The notes under the pieces are model-generated. The model worked only from the letters and a program-made list of their open reading frames with translations. It was not told the origin of the DNA and ran no database searches. Below, in pieces: positions 5,641-11,193 of a stretch of DNA of 11,622 nt (positions are counted from its first letter, which is position 1; the number at the start of each line of letters is the position of its first letter). The position numbers and the translations under genes were made by a program. Source of the DNA: CAZJYT01 sp964550325 (GTDB taxonomy: Bacteria; Patescibacteriota; Minisyncoccia; Minisyncoccales; CAZJYT01); NCBI GenBank assembly GCA_964550325.1, contig CAZJYT010000025.1:1-11622 (forward strand), written 5' to 3'.

Positions 5641-6235
5641 TTTTTTTAAGAAGTTTTCTAATAATCTTATCTTTCGGTTTCTTCTGTTTAATAGAAATAC
5701 TATAACTAATTTTTTTACCTCCTTTACTGCCTCTTACACTCCCCTCAGCTAACCATAATCCAAAAAATTTTAGCCAATCTTTCATTTTAATTAATTTCGG
5801 AGGATAATATTTTTCTTGTCTGTTATATATAGTTTTTAGTTCGGGCAAAGTAAAATAAGTTGGTTCTCCCCCTTTCCATTTAAATCCTGTTTTTGGAGTA
5901 ATATAATTTGATTTGATATCTTTAGCCATTATAAAATAAAATCCTTCTCCCTCTTTTCTTCTCTTACTTTTAAAAATTTCTCTTGGTCTTACTTTTTTAA
6001 AAAATTTTTGAAAATATACAAACATACGATGGTTAGGAGTTACTAATAAATCAATATGGGTATTTAAAAAATGTATCATTTTACCTTTATAAAACCATTT
6101 TTCTACATTTGTTACTTTTACCCACTCTAATTCTAAATTATGAGGTTTTACTGACAAAACATAGTCACCGACTTTTATATCTTTTATATTTTTCCAACCA
6201 TCTTTTGTTAATATTTCATGCCCCTCAGCATAACA
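5182..6235 (-). other. Intein with LAGLIDADG homing endonuclease, 351 aa after frame correction
   Basis: The element starts at Cys (codon 6235-6233) right after SPPYW and ends at Asn (5184-5182) before a Ser +1. Splicing blocks are visible in order: CYAEGHEILTKDGW (block A, Cys1), LLVTPNHRMF (block B, Thr and His), FFGLWLAEGSV (first LAGLIDADG motif, acidic Glu), FLKWYLFGDGT (second motif, acidic Asp), and GIEVEKNHTLCV then FSGN (block F and C-terminus). The penultimate residue is Gly instead of the usual His. Removal restores SPPYW-SLRIYKTEPQIWGG, the normal continuation in this methyltransferase family. The length is 1054 bases, one more than 351 codons, consistent with a single inserted base in the A-run at 5641-5647. 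Confidence 0.9.
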
Positions 6236-6355
6236 CCAGTAGGGAGGAGAGGTTATAATGCAATTTACGCTTTCAGAAGAGAGCTTTCTCAATACATCTA
6301 AAGTATTGCCCCACCATAGAGTTATGCCGTTTTGGTTGTAGATGATTTCGTTCAT
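5630..6355 (-). CDS. DNA methyltransferase: N-extein plus N-terminal intein part
   Basis: This 241-codon frame holds a 40-residue N-extein ending in ITSPPYW (motif IV, the catalytic SPPY loop of amino-methyltransferases). The remainder is the first 198 residues of an intein, followed by three frameshifted residues. The ATG overlaps the TGA of the DUF2934-like gene (ATGA), so the start is well supported. The rest of the gene continues in another frame from 5640 down to 3802. If the two parts are joined and spliced, the product would methylate an exocyclic amino group in DNA using SAM, either to protect phage DNA or as part of a restriction-modification scheme. No restriction partner is adjacent in this gene train. 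Confidence 0.85.
   Translation of the reverse strand: MNEIIYNQNGITLWWGNTLDVLRKLSSESVNCIITSPPYWCYAEGHEILTKDGWKNIKDIKVGDYVLSVKPHNLELEWVKVTNVEKWFYKGKMIHFLNTHIDLLVTPNHRMFVYFQKFFKKVRPREIFKSKRRKEGEGFYFIMAKDIKSNYITPKTGFKWKGGEPTYFTLPELKTIYNRQEKYYPPKLIKMKDWLKFFGLWLAEGSVRGSKGGKKISYSISIKQKKPKDKIIRKLLKKITF
5641..5647 (-). other. Frameshift at an A7 run inside the intein endonuclease
   Basis: On the minus strand CTT CTT AAA AAA ATT ACC leads to a stop after 3 more codons. Removing one A gives CTT CTT AAA AAA TTA CCT and an open frame with the expected endonuclease sequence (KLLKKLPFNFSET). The two frames meet exactly at this homopolymer. Possible causes are a sequencing or assembly error, a real inactivating indel, or transcriptional slippage that yields a fraction of full-length product. 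Confidence 0.85.
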
Positions 6356-6519
6356 AATCTATTTTCTAACCATTTCTTTTTCCATTCTTTCCATTCTTTT
6401 TCTGCTTTCACCCAATCTGATAAAGCATCTCCGGAAAGTTTTAAACGCATTCTTTCTTGATATATCCGATAAGCTATTCTTCTAATTATTTCTTTTTCAT
6501 CTTTACCAGATAAACCCAT
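6352..6519 (-). CDS. DUF2934-like small protein, 55 aa
   Basis: The protein matches the pattern remembered for DUF2934: IIRRIAYRIYQER near residues 11-23, then GDALSDWVKAEKEW near 30-43. This is a small helical domain of unknown function found in many bacteria and phages. A Trp/Lys-rich tail follows. GGCGGG lies 3 bases before the ATG as ribosome binding site, and the stop overlaps the ATG of the DNA methyltransferase. The gene sits 8 bases after the HIT-like gene. Its position suggests coupling with the methyltransferase, but the role is unknown. Confidence 0.65.
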   Translation of the reverse strand: MGLSGKDEKEIIRRIAYRIYQERMRLKLSGDALSDWVKAEKEWKEWKKKWLENRL

Positions 6520-6527
6520 TTCCCGCC

Positions 6528-6815
6528 TTATAAAAGATGGTCATGCCAATGATTGGGGATTGACTGCATATACCCTCTGAATTTTTTACCAGGAAATAAC
6601 CTTTCACATACATATTTTATCTGAGCCATTTCAATAGGATTGGGGGTTTCTCTGTGGTCATTTAACACTACCAGAGGTTGATCACGGTGAGTTTCACAGT
6701 AAGTAATGGTCATTATCATATCTTTATAGATAATTTTTGTCTTAACCTCATTATCAAAAACTAATCGGCATAAGGGACAATTAGGGTCCTTTATCGGTTC
6801 ATATTGAACAATCAT
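6528..6815 (-). CDS. HIT-like (histidine triad) mini-protein, 95 aa
   Basis: The last eight residues are NHWHDHLL, which fits the histidine-triad signature H-x-H-x-H-x-x (His89, His91, His93). It is preceded by GYMQSIP, like the strand that leads into the triad in HIT nucleotide hydrolases or transferases. The N-terminus has CPLC (13 and 16), as HIT proteins often do, and YCETHRDQPLVVLNDH resembles the second conserved strand. The family acts on nucleoside phosphoramidates or nucleotidyl phosphates. The protein is slightly short and ends right after the triad, so the usual C-terminal element is missing. The ATG overlaps the stop of an open-frame continuation of the upstream gene. The call rests on motif pattern only. 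Confidence 0.6.
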   Translation of the reverse strand: MIVQYEPIKDPNCPLCRLVFDNEVKTKIIYKDMIMTITYCETHRDQPLVVLNDHRETPNPIEMAQIKYVCERLFPGKKFRGYMQSIPNHWHDHLL

Positions 6816-6877
6816 TCTTTTGCTATTTTTATAATATATCCAGTTACAATTTTATCATAAATTTCAGAAAAAGGCTT

Positions 6878-6991
6878 CTACTTTTCTTTCTTATCTGTTC
6901 TTATCTTGCCTAAATCTTGTAAGAGAGAATAGTAATCTTCTTCTACTTTATATAATCTTTCTATCTCTTTAATCAATCTCTCTTTATCCAT
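6878..6991 (-). CDS. Small helical protein, 37 aa, probably truncated by amber codon
   Basis: An ATG with GGAGG 11 bases upstream opens a 37-codon helical frame (MDKERLIKEIERLYKVEED) ending at TAG (6880-6878). The same frame then continues for 21 codons (KPFSEIYDKIVTGYIIKIAK and Glu) to a TGA at 6814-6812 that forms an ATGA overlap with the HIT-like gene. That is the junction type used elsewhere in this operon. The intact gene was therefore probably 59 codons and 6812-6991 long, with a recent AAG or CAG to TAG change. It overlaps the preceding Cys protein by 19 bases. Function unknown. Confidence 0.55.
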   Translation of the reverse strand: MDKERLIKEIERLYKVEEDYYSLLQDLGKIRTDKKEK

Positions 6992-7332
6992 CTTATTAAT
7001 TTCCTCCACCAAGATATTTTTGTTACTCTATCTAAAATTTCATCTTTCTGTTCAAATTTAACCTCTAAATTGCCAATAGTTCTTGTTTCGGCAGGTATTA
7101 CTACTTCTTTAAGTAAAGATGATGGCTTTTCTGGCTCTTTAATCCTTTGAGGAGTAGCAACTACTTTTTTCTCCTCTTCCTTAACCTCTATACTAAACTT
7201 AAATTTAGTTTTTGGTATAAAATCCTTACATCTTTTAGGTCTATCCACAGATATAACATGAAGCCTTTTTAAACAATAATTACTATCATCAAGTCTATAA
7301 CCACAATCTCTACAGCGTATTTTGGGTAGCAT
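6973..7332 (-). CDS. Cys-rich N-domain protein, 119 aa
   Basis: Residues 7-37 carry four Cys (CRDC at 7 and 10, Cys20, and Cys35 in RCKDF) with the spacing of a small metal-binding or Fe-S-like knot. The pattern recurs in many short phage and mobile-element proteins. A Lys/Glu/Pro-rich linker (about 45-90) leads to a C-terminal amphipathic, Trp-rich end (SWWRKLIRWIKRD) that could contact a membrane or a partner. It overlaps the radical SAM gene by 23 bases. Its place directly after that gene makes a partner or substrate role conceivable, but nothing in the sequence proves it. Confidence 0.65.
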   Translation of the reverse strand: MLPKIRCRDCGYRLDDSNYCLKRLHVISVDRPKRCKDFIPKTKFKFSIEVKEEEKKVVATPQRIKEPEKPSSLLKEVVIPAETRTIGNLEVKFEQKDEILDRVTKISWWRKLIRWIKRD

Positions 7333-8398
7333 AATTTACCTCCCATAAATATTTATACCTGTTTTTTATAAAATGCGTAGGCTCATTAACTATCTCTCCT
7401 TCATAAGGTTCTAACTCATCATCTCCAAATCTGGAGAAATATTGTTTAGTAAGGCCATCGCATATATTATTTAAAGAGCATACTTTACACTTATTAGTTT
7501 TGACATATATATTATTTGCTATATTTCTCATAATTCTATTTGACAAACTTTCTACATCTTTGCTCATATCAACATTTAACTTTTGAGATGAAATATCAGT
7601 ATCTACAGAGTGCCACTGTGGAGGAAACCACTCTCCAGGATCATAAGGCAACTGCTGGAAATTGTATTGATTTTTCTCATATCCTTTTAGCATACAAAAT
7701 GGGAAATATCTTACATTTACTTCGTGTCCTGCCTCTTCAAGTATGTCTATTGCCTCTTTCAAATAGGGTGCTATTATAGAGTGTCTTTCTTGGCAATCTA
7801 TATACTGCATATTAACCCACTCATAAAAAGGATTAAATGATATAAAATTATTAATCTTTATCTTTTTCTTAATAAAATATTTGGCCAATTTGGGAAGTTG
7901 TTTATAATTGTATTTTATTAAAACTGTATTACTTCTATTGTAAAACTGAGTGTGTTTTTGCATATTATCAATTGCCTTATCTAAAAACTTAAAATAGTCA
8001 ATCGCAGGAGTTCCCATTATAAAGCTTAGGTTATCTATACCATGAACACTCACTAAAAAATGTTCAAGTCCTGAGTTAATAACCTCTTTAACTCTATTTT
8101 CATTTGCGTATATTAAGCCATTAGTAATTAGAGAGGGGAGGAGGCCTATACTTCTGCAATATTCATTCAATTTATACAAATCTGGATATATAGACATTTC
8201 TCCGGTAGAGCAGTATTCTATCTTATTACATTTATATTTATTCTTTGCTAAGAAGGCTTGATGTTTAAGTTTTTCTATATCAGGAAATTTATTAATAGGA
8301 TAATAGGCAAAATAACAAAATATACACTTTACATTGCATTTACACTGAGGATATAATACTGCCCTATCTGTTATTTTACACCTTTGCAATGAATGCAT
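7310..8398 (-). CDS. Radical SAM enzyme with C-terminal Cys cluster, 362 aa
   Basis: Cys21, Cys25 and Cys28 form the CX3CX2C site (CNVKCIFC) that binds the 4Fe-4S cluster and cleaves SAM to the 5'-deoxyadenosyl radical. Typical core strands follow: EYCSTGEMSIYP (the GGE-like SAM contact, here TGE), LPSLITNGLI, and HFLVSVHG. Near the C-terminus CKVC (304 and 307) and Cys313 resemble a reduced SPASM/twitch-type auxiliary cluster site, followed by a G-D-E-L-x-P segment. Such enzymes modify peptides, sugars or nucleosides; the substrate is not evident. The start overlaps the SAM methyltransferase gene by 28 bases, with AAAGGG 7 bases upstream of the ATG. Its neighbours are a methyltransferase and a double glycosyltransferase, which points to one modification pathway. 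Confidence 0.85.
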   Translation of the reverse strand: MHSLQRCKITDRAVLYPQCKCNVKCIFCYFAYYPINKFPDIEKLKHQAFLAKNKYKCNKIEYCSTGEMSIYPDLYKLNEYCRSIGLLPSLITNGLIYANENRVKEVINSGLEHFLVSVHGIDNLSFIMGTPAIDYFKFLDKAIDNMQKHTQFYNRSNTVLIKYNYKQLPKLAKYFIKKKIKINNFISFNPFYEWVNMQYIDCQERHSIIAPYLKEAIDILEEAGHEVNVRYFPFCMLKGYEKNQYNFQQLPYDPGEWFPPQWHSVDTDISSQKLNVDMSKDVESLSNRIMRNIANNIYVKTNKCKVCSLNNICDGLTKQYFSRFGDDELEPYEGEIVNEPTHFIKNRYKYLWEVNYATQNTL

Positions 8399-9084
8399 TC
8401 TATTGCCCTTTCATCTTTGCTATAAGAATATTCTATCTGGATATCTTTTAAACCACTGTGTTCAAACCAATATTTAATGCTTTCCGGACTGAAATGCCAG
8501 AAATGATCGTGGACATATATATCTCTTACACCATTTGGTATCTCTACATAAAGTATTCCACTGGGTTTTAAAATATTTATCATTTTTTCAAGTGCTAAAT
8601 CTGCATTTCTAAAGTGTTCTAAAGTGTGGCAACATATTACAGCATCATACTTATTATTAATATCCATTGTCTCAAAATCTCCAAATAAAACATTTATACC
8701 ATAATAGGCACTTTTTAAATATCTGGCAGCCCAATGTGATATTTCTATACAATCTATACTCCATTGATTTTTTAAAAAGTATGATATAAATTGACCAATA
8801 CCACATCCTACATAACATAAATTTTTACTAGGATGGATACCAGCAAGACCAAATTTCTCAAAGTATGGCAGATGAATTTCTATATAATGCATATTCATAG
8901 GAATACCATTTATAATAGTCCATAACTCCTCTTTTTCATAATAATTTCTACCATATGTCCAACTTTTGCATATATTTATCCAATGCTTTTTTACTGTCTT
9001 TATAACACCACACCTTGTGCATTGGACAAATTCATCATCTTTTATAGGCTCCTCAAACTTTATCCAGTTATGCTTACATATCAT
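8371..9084 (-). CDS. Class I SAM methyltransferase with N-terminal Zn module, 237 aa
   Basis: Residues 3-26 contain Cys3/His5 (CKHNW) and Cys22/Cys25 (CTRCG), a likely zinc site. The Rossmann-fold domain follows: YVGCGIGQ at 91-98 (motif I), IDCIEIS (acidic end of strand 2), VLFGDFETMD, YDAVICCHTLEHF (motif IV region) and LKPSGILYVEIPN. The later DHFWHFSPESIKYWFEHSGL segment is characteristic of the Methyltransf_23/Methyltransf_11 type that modifies small molecules, sugars or lipids. Only one base separates it from the glycosyltransferase stop (TAG-T-ATG), and it overlaps the radical SAM gene. A DNA target is less likely than a sugar or other small acceptor, but that is inference. Confidence 0.85.
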   Translation of the reverse strand: MICKHNWIKFEEPIKDDEFVQCTRCGVIKTVKKHWINICKSWTYGRNYYEKEELWTIINGIPMNMHYIEIHLPYFEKFGLAGIHPSKNLCYVGCGIGQFISYFLKNQWSIDCIEISHWAARYLKSAYYGINVLFGDFETMDINNKYDAVICCHTLEHFRNADLALEKMINILKPSGILYVEIPNGVRDIYVHDHFWHFSPESIKYWFEHSGLKDIQIEYSYSKDERAIECIHCKGVK

Positions 9085-9085
9085 A

Positions 9086-10762
9086 CTAAAACCTTTCTAT
9101 CTTTACTGGACAATGAGTTAAGGAAAACTTATTATTTTTTGCCTCTATCCAGTCTTTTTCCCCTATCCCTTTATGAGATAAAATTACTTCTGTATTAAGC
9201 CAAATATCATATCCTATTTTTTTAGCTTTATTACAAAAATCCAAATCTTCTCCAACAACATATATTCTATCATACGGTTTTACAATTTCTGGATACCATT
9301 TACTTGAATCAAACCATTCAGTAGGTGGATAATAATCTGTGTATTCTTCTACTAATTTTTTACTTTTCAAAAAAAATCCAAATCCACAGCCATCTATCTT
9401 ATAATGTTTATTATGCTCGTAATCTATAAACCAATTATATCCATTAATTATATTTCCATAACATACCATTGGATTTCTAATTTCATGTCTTGAAAAATAC
9501 AAACCTGTTACAGCTTCTCCTTTCCCGCTTTCTATAAATTTAATAAGTTTTATTATATCTTCTGGCTGAAATTCTATATCGGAATCCAGCCATAAAAAGT
9601 AATCAAAGACCTCTTTTTTATGCAATTCTAAAGCGTATTGTAATAATTTTCTTCTTGCAGCGTGTATATATACTTCCCTTACACTTAAAAAGGTAAATTT
9701 TATATTTTTCAAAGATTTTATAGCCTTTCTTATAGATTTTTTTGTTTCTTCTTCATAGTCGTTATACTTCGGAGTTAAGACCACTATTCTTCTTTCCTTT
9801 TTGTCTTTTATAGTAACTCTATTAATCTTATTCCTCCAGTCAGGAAGATTAGCCTTCTTAGGATTATATTTTTCATCATACATTTTATACCATCTTTCTA
9901 AATCTACTCTGCTTATAATATCCAAGTCAATTTCTTTAAGATTTCTTGAGTGGTGGGCTATATGTTCGTATCCTTTATGAGGAGGATTTTTCAGGCAATA
10001 AACATTCCATTTTGTCTGATAATTCATTCTAAAGCACCATTCAGGGTCCCACCCCCAAGCAACAAAATTATTATCAATCTTGCAATCTTGCCATGCTTCA
10101 ATCCTTACAAGATATATTTCTCCTGCCAGAGCAAGAATCTTCCCATCTTCTTTAATTGGTAAATCCATATAATTTGCTTGAGGAAAGCCAATTATACCGG
10201 CATTTTCCTTTTTTTCAGCTTCCTCAATAAGTATTTCCAACGCATTTGGTAATATCAGGCAGTCTTGAGATACTAAAGCAACATACTTTATTTTAAAGCG
10301 TGAAAAATATTCAATTAGTATGTTATTAGGTTCGGCATTACCAACATTTTTACCAATCCACCAATAGGGTATATTCTGGCTTTCTAACCACTTTATGTTG
10401 TCTGTAGTATGAGAGTTATCCCAGACAATTATCTGGTATGGAATTTTTGTATTTTTCTTTATACTTTCTATACATTTTTTTAAAAGTTCCAGATTATATA
10501 AAGAGACTATAGCAATACCAAGCTCAAATTTCTTTTTAACTACACCTATTGGCTCTTTTGGTATTGGTATTGGCTGCAATTTATATCCTAAAGGAAGAGT
10601 TTCATTTACATTAGGCTTTTCTATCAATCTTATACCCGAACAGCTTATATAATTCTTTCCTTCCGGTATGGTTTTTTCAGAACATCTTAAACATATATCA
10701 GAATTGGTAAGGAATCTAAGGTGTTTACAGCAAAAATATTTTGGTGGAGATTTTACTTTCAT
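9086..10762 (-). CDS. Double-domain GT-A glycosyltransferase with N-terminal Cys module, 558 aa
   Basis: Three parts are visible. Residues about 9-43 hold Cys11, Cys12, His14, Cys24, Cys27 and Cys41, probably metal-binding. Residues about 78-300 look like a GT2-type domain: LGIAIVSLYNLELLKKCIES, IIVWDNS, ALVSQDCLIL in the usual DxD place, and a WGWDPEWCFR acidic site. Residues about 335-545 form a second GT-A domain: RIVVLTPKYNDYEEE, FLWLDSDIEF (DSD at 393-395, metal/nucleotide-sugar binding), and GEDLDFCNKAKKIGYDIW near 504. No transmembrane segment is seen, so it acts in the cytoplasm. It likely transfers one or two sugars to an unknown acceptor. GGGGT lies before the ATG. As the first gene of the long train it precedes a methyltransferase and a radical SAM enzyme that may act on the same product. 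Confidence 0.85.
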   Translation of the reverse strand: MKVKSPPKYFCCKHLRFLTNSDICLRCSEKTIPEGKNYISCSGIRLIEKPNVNETLPLGYKLQPIPIPKEPIGVVKKKFELGIAIVSLYNLELLKKCIESIKKNTKIPYQIIVWDNSHTTDNIKWLESQNIPYWWIGKNVGNAEPNNILIEYFSRFKIKYVALVSQDCLILPNALEILIEEAEKKENAGIIGFPQANYMDLPIKEDGKILALAGEIYLVRIEAWQDCKIDNNFVAWGWDPEWCFRMNYQTKWNVYCLKNPPHKGYEHIAHHSRNLKEIDLDIISRVDLERWYKMYDEKYNPKKANLPDWRNKINRVTIKDKKERRIVVLTPKYNDYEEETKKSIRKAIKSLKNIKFTFLSVREVYIHAARRKLLQYALELHKKEVFDYFLWLDSDIEFQPEDIIKLIKFIESGKGEAVTGLYFSRHEIRNPMVCYGNIINGYNWFIDYEHNKHYKIDGCGFGFFLKSKKLVEEYTDYYPPTEWFDSSKWYPEIVKPYDRIYVVGEDLDFCNKAKKIGYDIWLNTEVILSHKGIGEKDWIEAKNNKFSLTHCPVKIERF

Positions 10763-10824
10763 TTCTACCCCAAAAATTTAACATTCCTATTTTAAAATTT
10801 TTTGCACCGCTTTTTTACCTCTCC

Positions 10825-10883
10825 CTTAATAATAATAAATAAATATAAAATATATAATGATAATAAATAGTAGTAGTAGTAAA
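10825..10883. other. AT-rich tract with TAG x4, possible DNA unwinding element
   Basis: The plus strand here is almost only A and T (TAATAATAATAAATAAATAT and similar) and ends with four TAG triplets at 10868-10879. DnaA-trio elements at bacterial origins are repeated triplets of this type on the strand whose 3' side faces the DnaA boxes. Here the DnaA-box-like repeats lie on the 3' side, although about 60 bases away, farther than the few bases usual at characterised origins. Between them, 10881-10890 and 10918-10926 can pair (AAATTTTCTG with CAGAAATTT, one bulge). No convincing gene was found between 10763 and 11010. Confidence 0.4.
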
Positions 10884-10939
10884 TTTTCTGAAGAAAAGGT
10901 TTGTTTTTCCCAAGCTCCAGAAATTTAAAGGATTGGCAT

Positions 10940-10994
10940 TGTGAATAAGCTGTGGATAATCTGTGATAAGCCTGTCAGTAAACTGTAAATATTT
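10940..10994 (+). repeat. Five 11-bp phased direct repeats with DnaA-box-like units
   Basis: Units start exactly every 11 bases at 10940, 10951, 10962, 10973 and 10984: TGTGAATAAGC, TGTGGATAATC, TGTGATAAGCC, TGTCAGTAAAC, TGTAAATATTT. All begin with TGT and drift progressively from the first two. TGTGGATAA is the exact complement of the DnaA box TTATCCACA, and TGTGAATAA fits TTATNCACA. The helical phasing would put bound proteins on one face of the DNA, as in iteron or DnaA-box arrays of replication origins. The array sits beside a tyrosine recombinase, which fits a plasmid-like or phage origin better than a chromosomal one. Confidence 0.6.
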
Positions 10995-11010
10995 TTTAAT
11001 CCTCATTTCC

Positions 11011-11187
11011 TTATTTCTTTAAAAGCCATTTAAAAAGATAAAATATAAGTTCCAATACTTCTTCTTTTGTTAATTGAATATAGCATTCATCACTTTTTAT
11101 AGTTAACTGAAGACATCTACCCTTTTCTGTTCCTCCATAAAAGCTGGTTAAGGAATATTTAGTATTTTCAAAAATTTCTTCAGACAT
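11011..11187 (-). CDS. Small acidic/hydrophobic protein, 58 aa, unknown
   Basis: A 58-codon ATG frame begins 6 bases after the recombinase stop. The protein reads as beta strands (YSLTSFYGGTEKGRCLQLTI, then CYIQLTKEE) followed by one helix (VLELIFYLFKWLLKK). The FYGG-x-x-x-GRC-x-QLT and QLTKEE phrases resemble short hypothetical proteins often found in phage genomes; no function is known for them. The C-terminal helix is hydrophobic but also Lys-ended and amphipathic, so a membrane role is uncertain. No clear ribosome binding site is seen, so coupling to the recombinase is likely. Confidence 0.65.
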   Translation of the reverse strand: MSEEIFENTKYSLTSFYGGTEKGRCLQLTIKSDECYIQLTKEEVLELIFYLFKWLLKK

Positions 11188-11193
11188 AATTAC

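Noticed and set aside
5710..5725. Second A7 run (5710-5716) with an adjacent AAAGGAGGT (complement of 5717-5725) as the frameshift site or an internal start
   Set aside because: After this run the original frame still gives a typical endonuclease sequence (ISIKQKKPKDKIIRKLLKK), so the shift happens at 5641-5647. No ATG, GTG or TTG follows the Shine-Dalgarno-like sequence at a usable distance; it encodes Lys-Gly-Gly.
1226..9088. General reassignment of TAG as a sense codon
   Set aside because: Two small frames are interrupted by TAG, but TAG also ends the glycosyltransferase, radical SAM and 74-aa genes at natural junctions with the next start codon, and reading through there gives only a few codons or meaningless sequence.
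10815..11006. Minus-strand frame of 63 codons over the AT-rich tract
   Set aside because: It is made from low-complexity AT repeats and the 11-bp repeat array, has no ribosome binding site and no protein-like pattern.
10763..11010. Clear promoter for the long glycosyltransferase-to-methyltransferase train
   Set aside because: Several TATAAT-like boxes exist in the AT tract, but none has a good -35 hexamer at 16-18 bases; composition alone explains them.
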